A DNA stretch of 64,000 nucleotides from Bacillus sp. CH140a_4T. Its GTDB lineage: Bacteria > Bacillota > Bacilli > Bacillales > Bacillaceae_G. The notes under the pieces were generated by a model. The model did not search any database. It saw only the letters and a list, made by a program, of their open reading frames with translations, and was not told where the DNA came from. A program made the position numbers and the translations under genes. Position 1 is the first letter of the stretch, and each line of letters begins with the position of its first letter. Shown here piece by piece: positions 1 through 8,348 of the stretch. The stretch lies in NCBI RefSeq assembly GCF_008923725.1, contig NZ_WBPF01000022.1, positions 222,913-286,912 on the forward strand. Reading direction: 5' to 3'.

Positions 1-1349
1 TCTTCTAACTGCGCACGTTTTACTGCCTGCCAAATGTCAGCTTCTGACGCCTTTAAATTTCCGTAAGCGATATTTTCACGAATCGTTCCTGAGAATAAGA
101 ACACATCTTGCTGCACAATTCCGATTTGCTTACGAAGTGAAGATAACGTCATATCTTTCGTATCAATACCATCAATTTGGATTGAACCCGATGATTGCTC
201 ATAAAAGCGTGGGAGTAAACTACATAACGTTGTTTTCCCTGCTCCTGATGGTCCTACGAACGCAACTGTTTCACCTGCATGTATTTTCAAACTAATATCA
301 TTTAAAATCGGTTCTTTGTTTTCATATCCGAACGTAATGTTGCTATATTGAATATCACCATGTACATGTTTAACTTCCATCGCATCTTTAGAGTCTACAA
401 TATCTGGCTCTGTTTCAAGAAGCTCTACATATCTCTTAAAACCAGCAATCCCTTTCGGATAGCTTTCAATTACCGCATTAATTTTTTCAATTGGGCGGAA
501 GAAAATATTCGTTAATAGAACGAATCCAATAAATCCACCGTACGTTAATTCTCCTTGCAGAACAAACCATGTACCGCATATTAAGACGAAGAGCGTTACG
601 AGACGCATGAGCATATAACTAATCGACGAATTTAACGCCATAATTTTATAGGCCATTAATTTCGTTGTACGGAAACGAGCGTTGTTAACAGCAAATTGCT
701 CTTTCTCAAACTTTTCATTTCCGAATGCTTGTACAACGCGAATACCACCAACGTTATTTTCAATGCATGCATTAAAATCAGCAACGTCTGAGAATAAACG
801 TCTAAACGTACCTGTCATTTTTTTGTTGAAGTAAAGTGCTAACCATAATAAGAATGGAATGACGAAGAACGTTAATAGCGCTAATTTCCAGTTGATCATC
901 ATCATAAATGAGAATGCCCCAACTAAAGTCATAACAGCGATAAATAAATCTTCTGGTCCGTGGTGAGCAATTTCCCCAATTTCCATTAAGTCGTTTGTAA
1001 GACGTGAAATTAAATGACCTGTTTTATTATTGTCAAAAAATCTGAATGATAGCTTTTGAATGTGATCAAATAATTTCTGCCTCATATCTGTTTCAATGTT
1101 AACACCAAGCATATGTCCCCAATATGTAACGACATATTGTAAGCCTGCATTTAATATATACACTGCAAGTAAACCGAAACAAGCCCATAAAATAAGCGTC
1201 CAGTTTTGTCCTGGCAATAACTTATCAATAAATTGATTTACGATAAGTGGGAAGCCAAGTTCTAGTAACCCTGCGACAACCGCGCAAGAAAAGTCGAGTA
1301 TAAATAAACCTTTATACGGTTTATAGTAAGAAAAAAATTTACGTAGCAT
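1..1349 (-). CDS. ywjA: ABC exporter, fused permease/ATPase (YwjA-like), 3' end beyond window
   Basis: Half-size ABC exporter: an N-terminal six-helix permease followed by a nucleotide-binding domain. The protein starts MLRKFFSYYKPYK at an ATG preceded by GGAGGGG. About 450 codons are present before the left edge cuts it. Walker A (GPSGAGKTT) is near residue 363; the LSGGQ signature and Walker B lie outside the window. The N-terminus and the fragment MLGVNIETDMRQKLFDH resemble B. subtilis YwjA as I remember it. Such proteins are homodimeric or heterodimeric exporters; the substrate is unknown. A near-perfect Fur box lies just upstream, which suggests iron-repressed expression; I recall ywjA being in the B. 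subtilis Fur regulon. The assignment to the exporter family is secure, the exact ortholog less so. Confidence 0.9.
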   Translation of the reverse strand, partial: MLRKFFSYYKPYKGLFILDFSCAVVAGLLELGFPLIVNQFIDKLLPGQNWTLILWACFGLLAVYILNAGLQYVVTYWGHMLGVNIETDMRQKLFDHIQKLSFRFFDNNKTGHLISRLTNDLMEIGEIAHHGPEDLFIAVMTLVGAFSFMMMINWKLALLTFFVIPFLLWLALYFNKKMTGTFRRLFSDVADFNACIENNVGGIRVVQAFGNEKFEKEQFAVNNARFRTTKLMAYKIMALNSSISYMLMRLVTLFVLICGTWFVLQGELTYGGFIGFVLLTNIFFRPIEKINAVIESYPKGIAGFKRYVELLETEPDIVDSKDAMEVKHVHGDIQYSNITFGYENKEPILNDISLKIHAGETVAFVGPSGAGKTTLCSLLPRFYEQSSGSIQIDGIDTKDMTLSSLRKQIGIVQQDVFLFSGTIRENIAYGNLKASEADIWQAVKRAQLE

Positions 1350-1389
1350 ATTTCCCCTCCATTTTCCAAAATTAAAAAGACTCCCTAAA

Positions 1390-1404
1390 TGATAACCATT
1401 ATCA
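1390..1404. promoter_or_regulatory. Fur box upstream of the ABC exporter
   Basis: TGATAACCATTATCA is a 7-1-7 inverted repeat that matches the Bacillus Fur consensus TGATAATNATTATCA at all but one position. It lies 41 bases upstream of the exporter start, where it could cover a promoter. Inferred role: iron-dependent repression. Confidence 0.75.
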
Positions 1405-1449
1405 AATAATTATTCAAGTTATCCGTCTATGAAACTTCAAAATAAGGTT

Positions 1450-1550
1450 TGCGATATTTGTCGTTTTTTGCCGGAAAGTCGATATATTGGAATAATCGCT
1501 GATATATTTTCAGTTGCGCTGATATATTCCGATAATCGCCGATATAAATT
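1450..1550. repeat. Intergenic AT-rich repeat with ATATATCGGC / ATATCAGCG units (copy A)
   Basis: On the minus strand this stretch carries several irregularly spaced units of the type ATATATC(G/A)GCG, ending in an ATATATCGACTTTCCGG block. A related array with the same unit and the same kind of ending is at 27655-27775. The two share no other context, so they look like members of a dispersed non-coding repeat family. No ORF with a ribosome binding site fits inside it. Confidence 0.6.
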
Positions 1551-1584
1551 TCATTTACTACTAATCCCGCCACCCCATAACCAA

Positions 1585-1613
1585 AAAGGGCATCACCACA
1601 AGGTGATACCCTT
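1585..1613 (-). terminator. Rho-independent terminator of minJ
   Basis: A 13-bp stem (AAAGGGTATCACC with GGTGATGCCCTTT, one G-T pair) with a 3-base loop lies just downstream of the minJ stop and is followed by a short T run on the minus strand. Confidence 0.8.
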
Positions 1614-1620
1614 TCTTCTA

Positions 1621-2823
1621 TTACATCGCTTCCGAATCCCACTCATGCTCCTGCTGAACAAATACAATACCTAATTCGTGATGTCCTCCGGCGTATAATG
1701 CCGTTTGAGCGAGGCGAAGCTCTTCATTTGTATCTAATACTTCTAACTTACAAAATGCTCCTGTCGTCTTCGTTTGAAGCGCATCGTAAAATTCTTCAGC
1801 GCTTTTTGGAATGACTCCATTTACTTTCGTAATAATTTCTCCAGGTAGTAAATTCAGCTCTGCCCCAATTGTATTCGGGATTGTATCTAGTACAACAAGT
1901 CCCTCATTACGTGCAGCGAAGTACGCCGGTCTTGTCTCATCGGCAATTTTCTCTTGCATGGAAATCGTGAAGCGTCCAAGCATTGCAACTCCCATCGCGA
2001 TAATTGCAAGTACGTGCCACCAATAACTTGCGATTCCTAAAACAAGCACAAGTCCTGCTAATCCGTATACACGTCTTCCTGTAAATAATAAAGCTTCCGT
2101 CGGCTCATAACTTCTAATCCTTCTCATAAACCCAATTAAAAATGGAACGAGGAATAAAGAATATGTATCTGAACCGATTGAAACGACAGGCCACCATGAA
2201 ATAAATTGTGTTACCGCGTCACCTGGTACAAGAATAAAAATAGGAACGATCCATAAACGCTTTGATTCGTGTAAACCAATCTTTAACCCGCGCTTACCCT
2301 TCCTAATCTTCGGCGTCGAATATCCTACTGCATTTTTAGAAATCAATAAGCCCTCTACAACGAGCATGACGCCTAGTAAAATAGCAAGAGATACAATCGT
2401 ACTCGCTTCACCTTCTCCAAGCTGTAAGAAGGAAACTGGTAGCTTAGAAGATAATAGAACACATACAATTGCGATACTAAATGTATAAGCTGCTGATAAA
2501 TATCGATACATAGCCGTTAATCCAAATAGAAACGTCCATAATAAGATGACCCATAAGCTTGCTTTAGAAACGACAAGGCCAAGTCCAATCGTAATAATAG
2601 ATACGATTAATCCGTATTTAACTCCCGCAAATAAAGATGTTCGCAGTTCAAACCAAATATCATAAACTTTAAAGGAAAAATCCTTTCGTTCTCGTAACAT
2701 ACGTAAGTATCCAACGAAGATACTACTTATTAAAAATACATAGACAGCAGGGTGTAAGAAAAAACGTCCAACTGCCCGCATTATTTCAAAAATCCATGCC
2801 TCCACGAACCCATTCACCACCAT
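1621..2823 (-). CDS. minJ: Division topology protein MinJ (membrane PDZ protein)
   Basis: A 400-residue polytopic membrane protein with about six to eight hydrophobic segments in residues 1-285 and a C-terminal PDZ domain (about 300-390, containing the LLPGEIITKVNG carboxylate-loop region). B. subtilis MinJ has the same length and architecture and bridges DivIVA to MinD at the pole and septum. Position supports the call: it lies directly downstream of ctpB, with ftsX and ftsE beyond, as in B. subtilis. The ribosome binding site before the ATG is weak (AAAGAAAGAATG), so a later start is possible. A 12-bp palindrome, ACAAACGTTTGT, lies 37 bases upstream. It is separated from ctpB by a strong terminator, so it probably has its own promoter. 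Confidence 0.85.
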   Translation of the reverse strand: MVVNGFVEAWIFEIMRAVGRFFLHPAVYVFLISSIFVGYLRMLRERKDFSFKVYDIWFELRTSLFAGVKYGLIVSIITIGLGLVVSKASLWVILLWTFLFGLTAMYRYLSAAYTFSIAIVCVLLSSKLPVSFLQLGEGEASTIVSLAILLGVMLVVEGLLISKNAVGYSTPKIRKGKRGLKIGLHESKRLWIVPIFILVPGDAVTQFISWWPVVSIGSDTYSLFLVPFLIGFMRRIRSYEPTEALLFTGRRVYGLAGLVLVLGIASYWWHVLAIIAMGVAMLGRFTISMQEKIADETRPAYFAARNEGLVVLDTIPNTIGAELNLLPGEIITKVNGVIPKSAEEFYDALQTKTTGAFCKLEVLDTNEELRLAQTALYAGGHHELGIVFVQQEHEWDSEAM

Positions 2824-2882
2824 TTATATCATTCTTTCTTTTTATATTATCATAACTGGACAAACGTTTGTTTAACACAAAA

Positions 2883-2910
2883 AAATACAGGCAGCAAACT
2901 GCCTGTATTT
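2883..2910 (-). terminator. Terminator of ctpB
   Basis: A perfect 12-bp stem AAATACAGGCAG/CTGCCTGTATTT lies a few bases after the ctpB stop and runs into seven T residues on the minus strand. Confidence 0.92.
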
Positions 2911-2914
2911 CTTT

Positions 2915-4351
2915 TTATTTCGCTATTAATTTTAATGCGGACTGTAATTGTAAATCATTTTCTCCAGAACGGATTTTTTCAATAATTTTCGTTTGAATCG
3001 CCTCAGCTGTCTTTTTATCCAGCTGTCCTGTCGCTTCCATCTCATTCGCATTTTGGAATGCTTTCAGCGCTGATTCTGTCTCTTTACTAAAGTATCCATC
3101 TTCACGTCCTGGTACATATCCTAAGCTCTTAAGCATTTCTTGCGCGTGTTTTACTTGCACATCATTTGCATTGTATGAAAGTGTCTTTTCAATTTGAATT
3201 GGTGTCGCATGATAATAATCTGGTTGCTTCACTTCTACTGTTGGCTCGATTCCTTTTTTATGAATCCAGTTTCCATCCGGTGTTAACCATTTAAACATCG
3301 TTAATTTAATGTTACTGCCATCCTTAAATGGAACAGCTTGCTGAACAGTACCTTTACCAAACGTTTTTTCCCCAACTAACTCGTATCCTTCTCCCTCTTT
3401 TAGCGCACCCGCTAAAATCTCTGAAGCAGAAGCACTTCCTTTATCAATTAATACTGAAATTGGATATGGCTTTCTCTCTTTCAGTTCCGTAGAGAATTTC
3501 TTCTTCTCACCATTTCTTTGCTCTACTTGTAGCATCGGTTTTTTATCCGTCATAATTTCCCCTAGTATCTCTTCTACACTATTTAAGTAGCCACCAGGAT
3601 TACCACGTACGTCAATAACTAAGCCTTTTATGTTTTTCTTCTCTAATTCTTTTAACTGATCCTTAAATTCTTTCGCCGTATTTTCAGCGAAGGAAGTGAT
3701 TTGCATATAACCGATATCTTTTCCGCTCTCTTGTTTCACAGAACTAAATACTGTGAAGATCGGAATTTTTTCACGCTTAATTTTAAATACAATCGGATCA
3801 GCTACTCCTGCACGCTTAATTTCAATCGCAACAGTCGTTCCTTTTTTACCACGAATCTTTAATACCGCTTCTTCACGTGATAAATCTTTCACACTATTTC
3901 CATCTACAGATAAAATTTGGTCATTCGGTTTAATTCCAATCTTTTCTGCCGGTGAGCCTTTAATTGGAGATACGATAATAAGCTTACCGTCCGTTTTGTT
4001 CACCTCAGCCCCGATCCCCTCTAGCTCAGGATCAAGCGATTCACTAAACTGTTTTGCCGTTTCTTTATCCATATACGTGGAATAAGGGTCCTTCAGCGTA
4101 GACAACATGCCTTGTATTGCACCTTCGACTAACTTTTCATCTTTCACGTCTTCCACATAACGTGAATCAATTAGTCCATACGCTTCATTAATTTTTGCCA
4201 AATTCCCTTGCGCGGTGCTAGCGTTTCCACTCGAAATTGTTTGCGTTACCTCTGCTGGGTTAACCCCAAATAAAGACATACCTGCAAACATTCCGCCAGC
4301 ACCAATTAAAAATGCAACAACCATTCCAATAATTGCAACTCTACGTTTCAA
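2915..4351 (-). CDS. ctpB: Carboxy-terminal processing protease CtpB (S41)
   Basis: Secreted or membrane-anchored S41 serine protease of 478 residues. Order of parts: signal anchor (about 4-27), PDZ domain (about 110-190, GIGAEV to ILSVDGNSV), S41 catalytic domain, and C-terminal peptidoglycan-binding domain (about 395-465, ML..LGY.PGREDG). The catalytic Ser is about residue 310 in GSASASE and the Lys about 25 residues later in TFGKGT. In B. subtilis CtpB cleaves SpoIVFA in the SigK checkpoint of sporulation. I start it at TTG (MKRRVAIIG) because AAAGGGG lies 9 bases upstream. The in-frame ATG pair further up falls inside the ftsX terminator and is unlikely. Monocistronic between two terminators. 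Confidence 0.92.
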   Translation of the reverse strand: MKRRVAIIGMVVAFLIGAGGMFAGMSLFGVNPAEVTQTISSGNASTAQGNLAKINEAYGLIDSRYVEDVKDEKLVEGAIQGMLSTLKDPYSTYMDKETAKQFSESLDPELEGIGAEVNKTDGKLIIVSPIKGSPAEKIGIKPNDQILSVDGNSVKDLSREEAVLKIRGKKGTTVAIEIKRAGVADPIVFKIKREKIPIFTVFSSVKQESGKDIGYMQITSFAENTAKEFKDQLKELEKKNIKGLVIDVRGNPGGYLNSVEEILGEIMTDKKPMLQVEQRNGEKKKFSTELKERKPYPISVLIDKGSASASEILAGALKEGEGYELVGEKTFGKGTVQQAVPFKDGSNIKLTMFKWLTPDGNWIHKKGIEPTVEVKQPDYYHATPIQIEKTLSYNANDVQVKHAQEMLKSLGYVPGREDGYFSKETESALKAFQNANEMEATGQLDKKTAEAIQTKIIEKIRSGENDLQLQSALKLIAK

Positions 4352-4391
4352 TGCGGAATTCCCCTTTCCAAAACACACAGGTGGTGTAGCA

Positions 4392-4420
4392 AAAGGCATC
4401 ACACAGTGTGTGATGCCTTT
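4392..4420 (-). terminator. Terminator between ftsX and ctpB
   Basis: A near-perfect inverted repeat (AAAGGCATCACACA with TGTGTGATGCCTTT) lies 50 bases after the ftsX stop. The T run after it on the minus strand is short (TTTTGCT), so termination may be partial and let some transcription into ctpB. Confidence 0.75.
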
Positions 4421-4469
4421 ACCTATTTCTACTATATGATAAGCTTGTACGAATTATGTTTGCAACTTT

Positions 4470-5363
4470 TTATACTTTTAAGAAGCGACGAATTGACATT
4501 ACACTTCCCCACATACCGATTAAAGCCCCGATTAACACTAGTAAACCAGCTAATTGGAATACGAAAGGACTGTATGGTAGAAGTTCGAAAATTGTTCCGC
4601 CAAGTTTTTCGTTAAACACACTTTGTAGTGAATTATACGTAACTAGAATTAGGCCAATTGGAATAATTGATCCTAATACTCCTAGGAATAATCCCTCTAA
4701 TAAGAACGGCCAACGAATAAACCAGTTTGTTGCACCTACAAGTTTCATAATTTCGATTTCTGTACTACGAGCATAAATTGTAATTTTAATTGTATTAGAG
4801 ATTAAGAACATCGCTGTGAATAAAAGACCTGCAATTAACGCAATCCCAATATTACGTCCTGTTTTTACAGTATCAAATAATTTTTCAACTTGCCCTTTAC
4901 CATATTGAACATTGCTTACAAACTGCATTTTCTCAATCTTTTTCGCGATTGTCGCTGTATCTGTTGGTTCTTTTGCTTTTACAATAAATACGTTTTTAAG
5001 TGGGTTATCTTGTTCAAATAACTCAAACGTTTTTCCGCTATCACCTAAGCTTTTAATTAAGCGTTTTAGCTCTTCTTCTTTAGATGAATATTTAATAGAG
5101 TCTACTTTTGCAACCTTACTCATATCATCTTCTAATTTCTTTTGATCAGCTTCTTTTGCTGCTGGATCAATGTGTACACGAATCTCTACATCTTGCTCTA
5201 CTTTCGTCGCAAAATGGTTCATATTCATAATCGCTGTTAAAAAGACACCTACAAGTAATAATGTAACTGTTACTGCACTAACAGAAGCAAACGTCATCCA
5301 TCCGTTACGGGATAGATTCTTTACACCTTCTCGCAAATGTCGACTAAGGGTCTTAGCCTTCAT
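4470..5363 (-). CDS. ftsX: Cell division ABC transporter permease FtsX
   Basis: A 297-residue four-helix membrane protein of the FtsX family: one N-terminal helix (about 22-45), a large extracellular domain (about 55-165) and three C-terminal helices in the FtsX/MacB permease fold. With FtsE it forms the complex that switches on CwlO-type peptidoglycan hydrolases in Bacillus; a CwlO-like gene is at 14497. I chose the ATG inside the end of ftsE (MKAKTLSRHLREG), which has GGGAGGATACGG just ahead and overlaps ftsE by 11 bases, giving translational coupling. An upstream in-frame ATG would overlap ftsE much further and lacks such a site. Confidence 0.95.
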   Translation of the reverse strand: MKAKTLSRHLREGVKNLSRNGWMTFASVSAVTVTLLLVGVFLTAIMNMNHFATKVEQDVEIRVHIDPAAKEADQKKLEDDMSKVAKVDSIKYSSKEEELKRLIKSLGDSGKTFELFEQDNPLKNVFIVKAKEPTDTATIAKKIEKMQFVSNVQYGKGQVEKLFDTVKTGRNIGIALIAGLLFTAMFLISNTIKITIYARSTEIEIMKLVGATNWFIRWPFLLEGLFLGVLGSIIPIGLILVTYNSLQSVFNEKLGGTIFELLPYSPFVFQLAGLLVLIGALIGMWGSVMSIRRFLKV

Positions 5364-6039
5364 ATCCGTATCCTCCCTCAATCTCATCTCGAACAATTTT
5401 TCCGCCTTCAATCGCGATTACACGATGACGGATTGTATTTACGATATCTGCGTTATGTGTCGCCATAACGATCGTTGTACCACGTTCATTAATGCGTGTG
5501 AAAATCTTCATAATATCAAGAGCAGTTTCAATATCTAAGTTACCTGTTGGCTCATCGGCAATTACAACCTTTGGTCTATTAACAATTGCTCTCGCAATCG
5601 CAACACGTTGCTGCTCCCCGCCCGAAAGTTCACTTGGTAGTGCGTCTGCACGATCCTCAAGACCTACAAGACCTAAAACTTCTGTTACACGCTCACGAAT
5701 GGCTTCTTTTTCTTCTTCAATTACTTCTAAAGCAAACGCAACATTCTCATATACCGTTAACTTAGGTAGCAATTTGAAATCTTGGAAAATTACGCCTAAT
5801 TGACGACGGAAATATGGAACATCTCTTTCTGCTAATGTTTCAATAACAAGTCCATTTACATTAATCGATCCTGTAGATGGCTTTTCTTCACGATACATCA
5901 TTTTAATAAATGTAGATTTCCCGGCTCCACTCGGTCCAACTACGTATACAAACTCACCTTGTTTAATGTTAACTGTGAGACCAGCAATGGCTTTCATACC
6001 ATTCGGGTACTCCTTATAAACATTCGTCATTTTTATCAT
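5353..6039 (-). CDS. ftsE: Cell division ATP-binding protein FtsE
   Basis: A 228-residue ABC ATPase partner of FtsX. Walker A GPSGAGKST is near residues 36-44, the Q-loop is at FQDFKLLPKLT, the signature LSGGEQQR near 138, Walker B VVIADEPTGN near 158 and the H-loop in MATHN. The sequence is close to B. subtilis FtsE over its whole length. FtsEX transmits a division or elongation signal across the membrane to activate a hydrolase rather than moving a substrate. It is the first gene of the ftsEX operon. The ribosome binding site is modest (GGGTGATAAATA before ATG). Confidence 0.96.
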   Translation of the reverse strand: MIKMTNVYKEYPNGMKAIAGLTVNIKQGEFVYVVGPSGAGKSTFIKMMYREEKPSTGSINVNGLVIETLAERDVPYFRRQLGVIFQDFKLLPKLTVYENVAFALEVIEEEKEAIRERVTEVLGLVGLEDRADALPSELSGGEQQRVAIARAIVNRPKVVIADEPTGNLDIETALDIMKIFTRINERGTTIVMATHNADIVNTIRHRVIAIEGGKIVRDEIEGGYGYEG

Positions 6040-6280
6040 TATTTATCACCCAATACTTAATGATTTTTTTCGAAATACTTTTCTGTACATCTGAAAATAA
6101 AAGATAACCTTTTATTCTCGCTTAACCACTCTTGTTGAAGGTAGTCTACTTACATTTTTTATAAGTAATACTACTATGTAATATATTTCAGCAAAATTCT
6201 ACAAACCTCATTGTAACATCAAACGGTTTCCAGTTCAGATACAATTTTGTTACAGTTATGTTACACACAAAAAAGGAAAA

Positions 6281-6336
6281 GAGTTGTCATAGTTCTTACC
6301 AAAAATCCTTTTTGGATAAGACTCTATAATCAACTC
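6281..6336 (-). terminator. Probable terminator of cccB; rest of the 6040-6352 gap is promoter space
   Basis: On the minus strand an outer stem GAGTTG/CAACTC encloses an inner CCAAAAA/TTTTTGG hairpin. It is followed by TTTTCCTTTTTT, starting 17 bases after the cccB stop. The remaining part of the 313-base gap (6040-6280) is AT-rich, has no convincing ORF and should hold the ftsE promoter; I could not pick clear -35/-10 boxes. Confidence 0.6.
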
Positions 6337-6352
6337 GTCCATTTCACCCTTT

Positions 6353-6676
6353 TTATTTATGGTCAGCTAACCACTCAGCTACTTTTTTCGCATCCTCACC
6401 TTGAATAATTCCTGGTGACATAGAACCGCGACCTTTTTCAATAATCTTTTCAATCTCTGCTGCATCATACTTCTGTCCCACTTTTCGTAAATCCGGTCCA
6501 GTTGCTCCTGATAAATCTTTCGCATGACAGCCTATACAACTTTTTTGATAAATTTGCTCTGCGCTATCTGTGCTTGCAGATTGTTTTGAAGGCTTACTCT
6601 CTTCTTTATTTCCACATGCTCCTAAAGCAAAAACGACTGATGTTCCTAGCGCAATAGCCAACAATTTCTTTTTCAC
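6353..6676 (-). CDS. cccB: Cytochrome c551, lipoprotein
   Basis: A small membrane-anchored class I cytochrome c of 107 residues. The lipobox LGAC puts the lipidated cysteine at residue 21. A low-complexity Ser/Lys linker follows, then the haem motif CIGCH at 47-51; the axial Met is probably in the SMSPG segment. It matches B. subtilis CccB in length and design. The role is electron transfer on the outer face of the membrane, probably to a terminal oxidase. It lies upstream of ftsEX, as in B. subtilis. Ribosome binding site GGGGAGCG before ATG. Monocistronic. Confidence 0.93.
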   Translation of the reverse strand: MKKKLLAIALGTSVVFALGACGNKEESKPSKQSASTDSAEQIYQKSCIGCHAKDLSGATGPDLRKVGQKYDAAEIEKIIEKGRGSMSPGIIQGEDAKKVAEWLADHK

Positions 6677-7115
6677 TTCTATCGCTCCCCATTGTTGATA
6701 TTCTTTTCATTCCTAACACACTCATTTTCATTATAAGCATTATCTTTATATAGAAAAACTAAGGTATATTTCATATTCTTCAAAAATACAGTAAGAACCC
6801 TGATAATATAAAGCTTTCATAAGTTGTTTCAATTCTGTGAACAACGTAAAAACTTCTATAAAGAATTCTTTTTGAACAGGAAATCAGAAAAATTCTGTAT
6901 AAAGTCTTACTCTATTACCGCTCTGTTTTACTATTCTCTACTTTTTACAATACAATATACAACATTGTATGCTACATATAATCCCATCAAAAAGAGAAGT
7001 TGTCGTTTCCAACTTCTCTTCCTCTTTACTTCATTTATAGAAATAAAATCAAATTCTTTATATCCCCGATTGCCCTCAGCATACGCCGACAACTTTGTTG
7101 GCTTTTTTTCGCTTA
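6677..7115. other. Intergenic region between prfB and cccB
   Basis: This 439-base AT-rich stretch holds the cccB promoter region near 6700-6800, the prfB terminator at 6992-7020, and a short GCCGACAA-CTT-TTGTTGGC hairpin at 7084-7101. The last is followed by T7 on the plus strand, although no plus-strand gene ends there. A plus-strand ORF of about 100 codons crosses the region but has no ribosome binding site and runs through the terminator hairpin, so I do not call it. Confidence 0.5.
6992..7020 (-). terminator. Terminator of prfB
   Basis: A perfect 11-bp stem AAGAGAAGTTG/CAACTTCTCTT with a 7-base loop is followed by TTTTTG on the minus strand, about 95 bases after the prfB stop. Confidence 0.75.
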
Positions 7116-8214
7116 TTAGATACGAGAACGTAAGTAAGCATCAATAAATGGATCAATTTCTCCATCCATAACTGCTTGTACGTTACCAACCTCTGTATTT
7201 GTACGGTGGTCTTTCACAAGAGAATACGGGTGGAATACGTAAGAACGAATTTGGCTACCCCATCCGATTTCTTTTTGTTCACCACGAATTTCATCTAACT
7301 CCGCCTGTTGCTCTTCTAATTTCTTTTGGTATAATTTCGCTTTTAACATCTTCATCGCGTGCTCACGGTTTTTAATTTGCGAACGCTCTGACTGACATGT
7401 TACAACTGTGTTTGTTGGTGTATGTGTAATACGAACTGCTGAGTCTGTCGTATTAATATGCTGCCCACCTGCACCACTTGCACGGTACGTATCAACTTTT
7501 AAGTCTTCTGAACGTATTTCGATTTCAACTTCATCATTGAACTCAGGTACAACTTCACAAGATACGAACGATGTATGACGACGGCCTGAAGAATCGAATG
7601 GCGAAATACGTACAAGACGATGTACACCTTTCTCTGCCTTTAAATAACCGTAAGCGTTATGACCTTTAATTAATAAAGTAACACTCTTAATACCAGCTTC
7701 ATCACCTGGTAAGTAGTCAACCGTTTCTACTTTAAACCCACGTTTTTCAGCCCAACGTGTGTACATACGTAATAACATAGAGCCCCAGTCTTGTGACTCT
7801 GTTCCACCTGCACCTGGGTGCAATTCTAAAATAGCGTTATTTTTATCATAAGGATCGCTTAGTAGTAACTGTAGCTCATACTCATTCATTTCTTGAATTA
7901 AGCCTTTTACTTCTGATTCAAGCTCCTCATGTAAATCTTCGTCATACTCTTCTTTTAAAAGCTCATGCGTTATTTCTAAATTTTCGAATGTCTCATCTAA
8001 CTGACGGAACTTTCCAACCATATCTTTCAGTGCATTTGCTTCGTTAATTACAACTTGTGCGCCTTGTTGGTCATCCCAAAATCCTGCACCCATCATTGTC
8101 TCTTCTAATTCTGCAATTTGTTTCTCCTTAGTAGGAAGGTCAAAGAGACCCCCTAAAAGCCGCTAATCTCTTAGCCATTTTCTCTAATTCTTGTCTAATT
8201 TCTACTAATTCCAT
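7116..8214 (-). CDS. prfB: Peptide chain release factor 2, programmed +1 frameshift
   Basis: Release factor for UAA/UGA. It is made from two frames: 24 codons from ATG at 8214 ([17 protein letters not shown]...) end at an in-frame TGA at 8142-8140. A +1 shift at CTT-TGA-C then joins 341 codons, giving 365 residues, the normal RF2 length. The RF2-specific SPF anticodon tripeptide (RISPFDSS) and the GGQ peptidyl-hydrolysis motif (SGAGGQHIN) are present. AGAGGTG precedes the start at good spacing. Annotators often start it wrongly at the internal ATG (MMGAGFWDD, 8096). Located between secA and cccB, the usual secA-prfB order. Confidence 0.97.
8140..8153 (-). promoter_or_regulatory. prfB autoregulatory +1 frameshift site
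   Basis: On the minus strand the sequence reads AGGGGG-TCT-CTT-TGA-C. An internal Shine-Dalgarno-like G run lies 3 bases before the CTT slippery codon and the UGA stop. When RF2 is scarce the ribosome pauses at UGA and slips +1 to read GAC, so RF2 controls its own synthesis. This is the classic conserved mechanism. Confidence 0.96.
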
Positions 8215-8262
8215 TTCCTTCACCTCTATGTAATTGCTATTACTTTCGTATGAAAACAAGGG

Positions 8263-8293
8263 AAACTCTCTCCACTTACTAGGGAGAGAGTTT
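8263..8293 (-). terminator. Hairpin between secA and prfB
   Basis: AAACTCTCTCC pairs with GGAGAGAGTTT across a 9-base loop, 55 bases after the secA stop. The T run on the minus strand is weak (TTTCCCTTGTTTT), so it may only attenuate, leaving secA-prfB partly co-transcribed. Confidence 0.6.
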
Positions 8294-8348
8294 AATCCTT
8301 TTTATTATAATTTGCAAAACAAGCTGAATTCAGCAGCCGCATTTTTTA

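Noticed and set aside
4352-4402. Upstream ATG pair that would lengthen CtpB by 17 codons
   Set aside because: It lies inside the ftsX terminator hairpin and lacks a ribosome binding site; TTG at 4351 has AAAGGGG nine bases upstream and gives the family's normal N-terminus.
7084-7101. Hairpin with T7 on the plus strand as a terminator for a plus-strand transcript
   Set aside because: No plus-strand gene or promoter was found upstream; kept only as a note.
6824-7147. Plus-strand ORF of 107 codons between cccB and prfB
   Set aside because: No ribosome binding site, runs through the prfB terminator hairpin and into the antisense of prfB; composition is that of AT-rich non-coding DNA.
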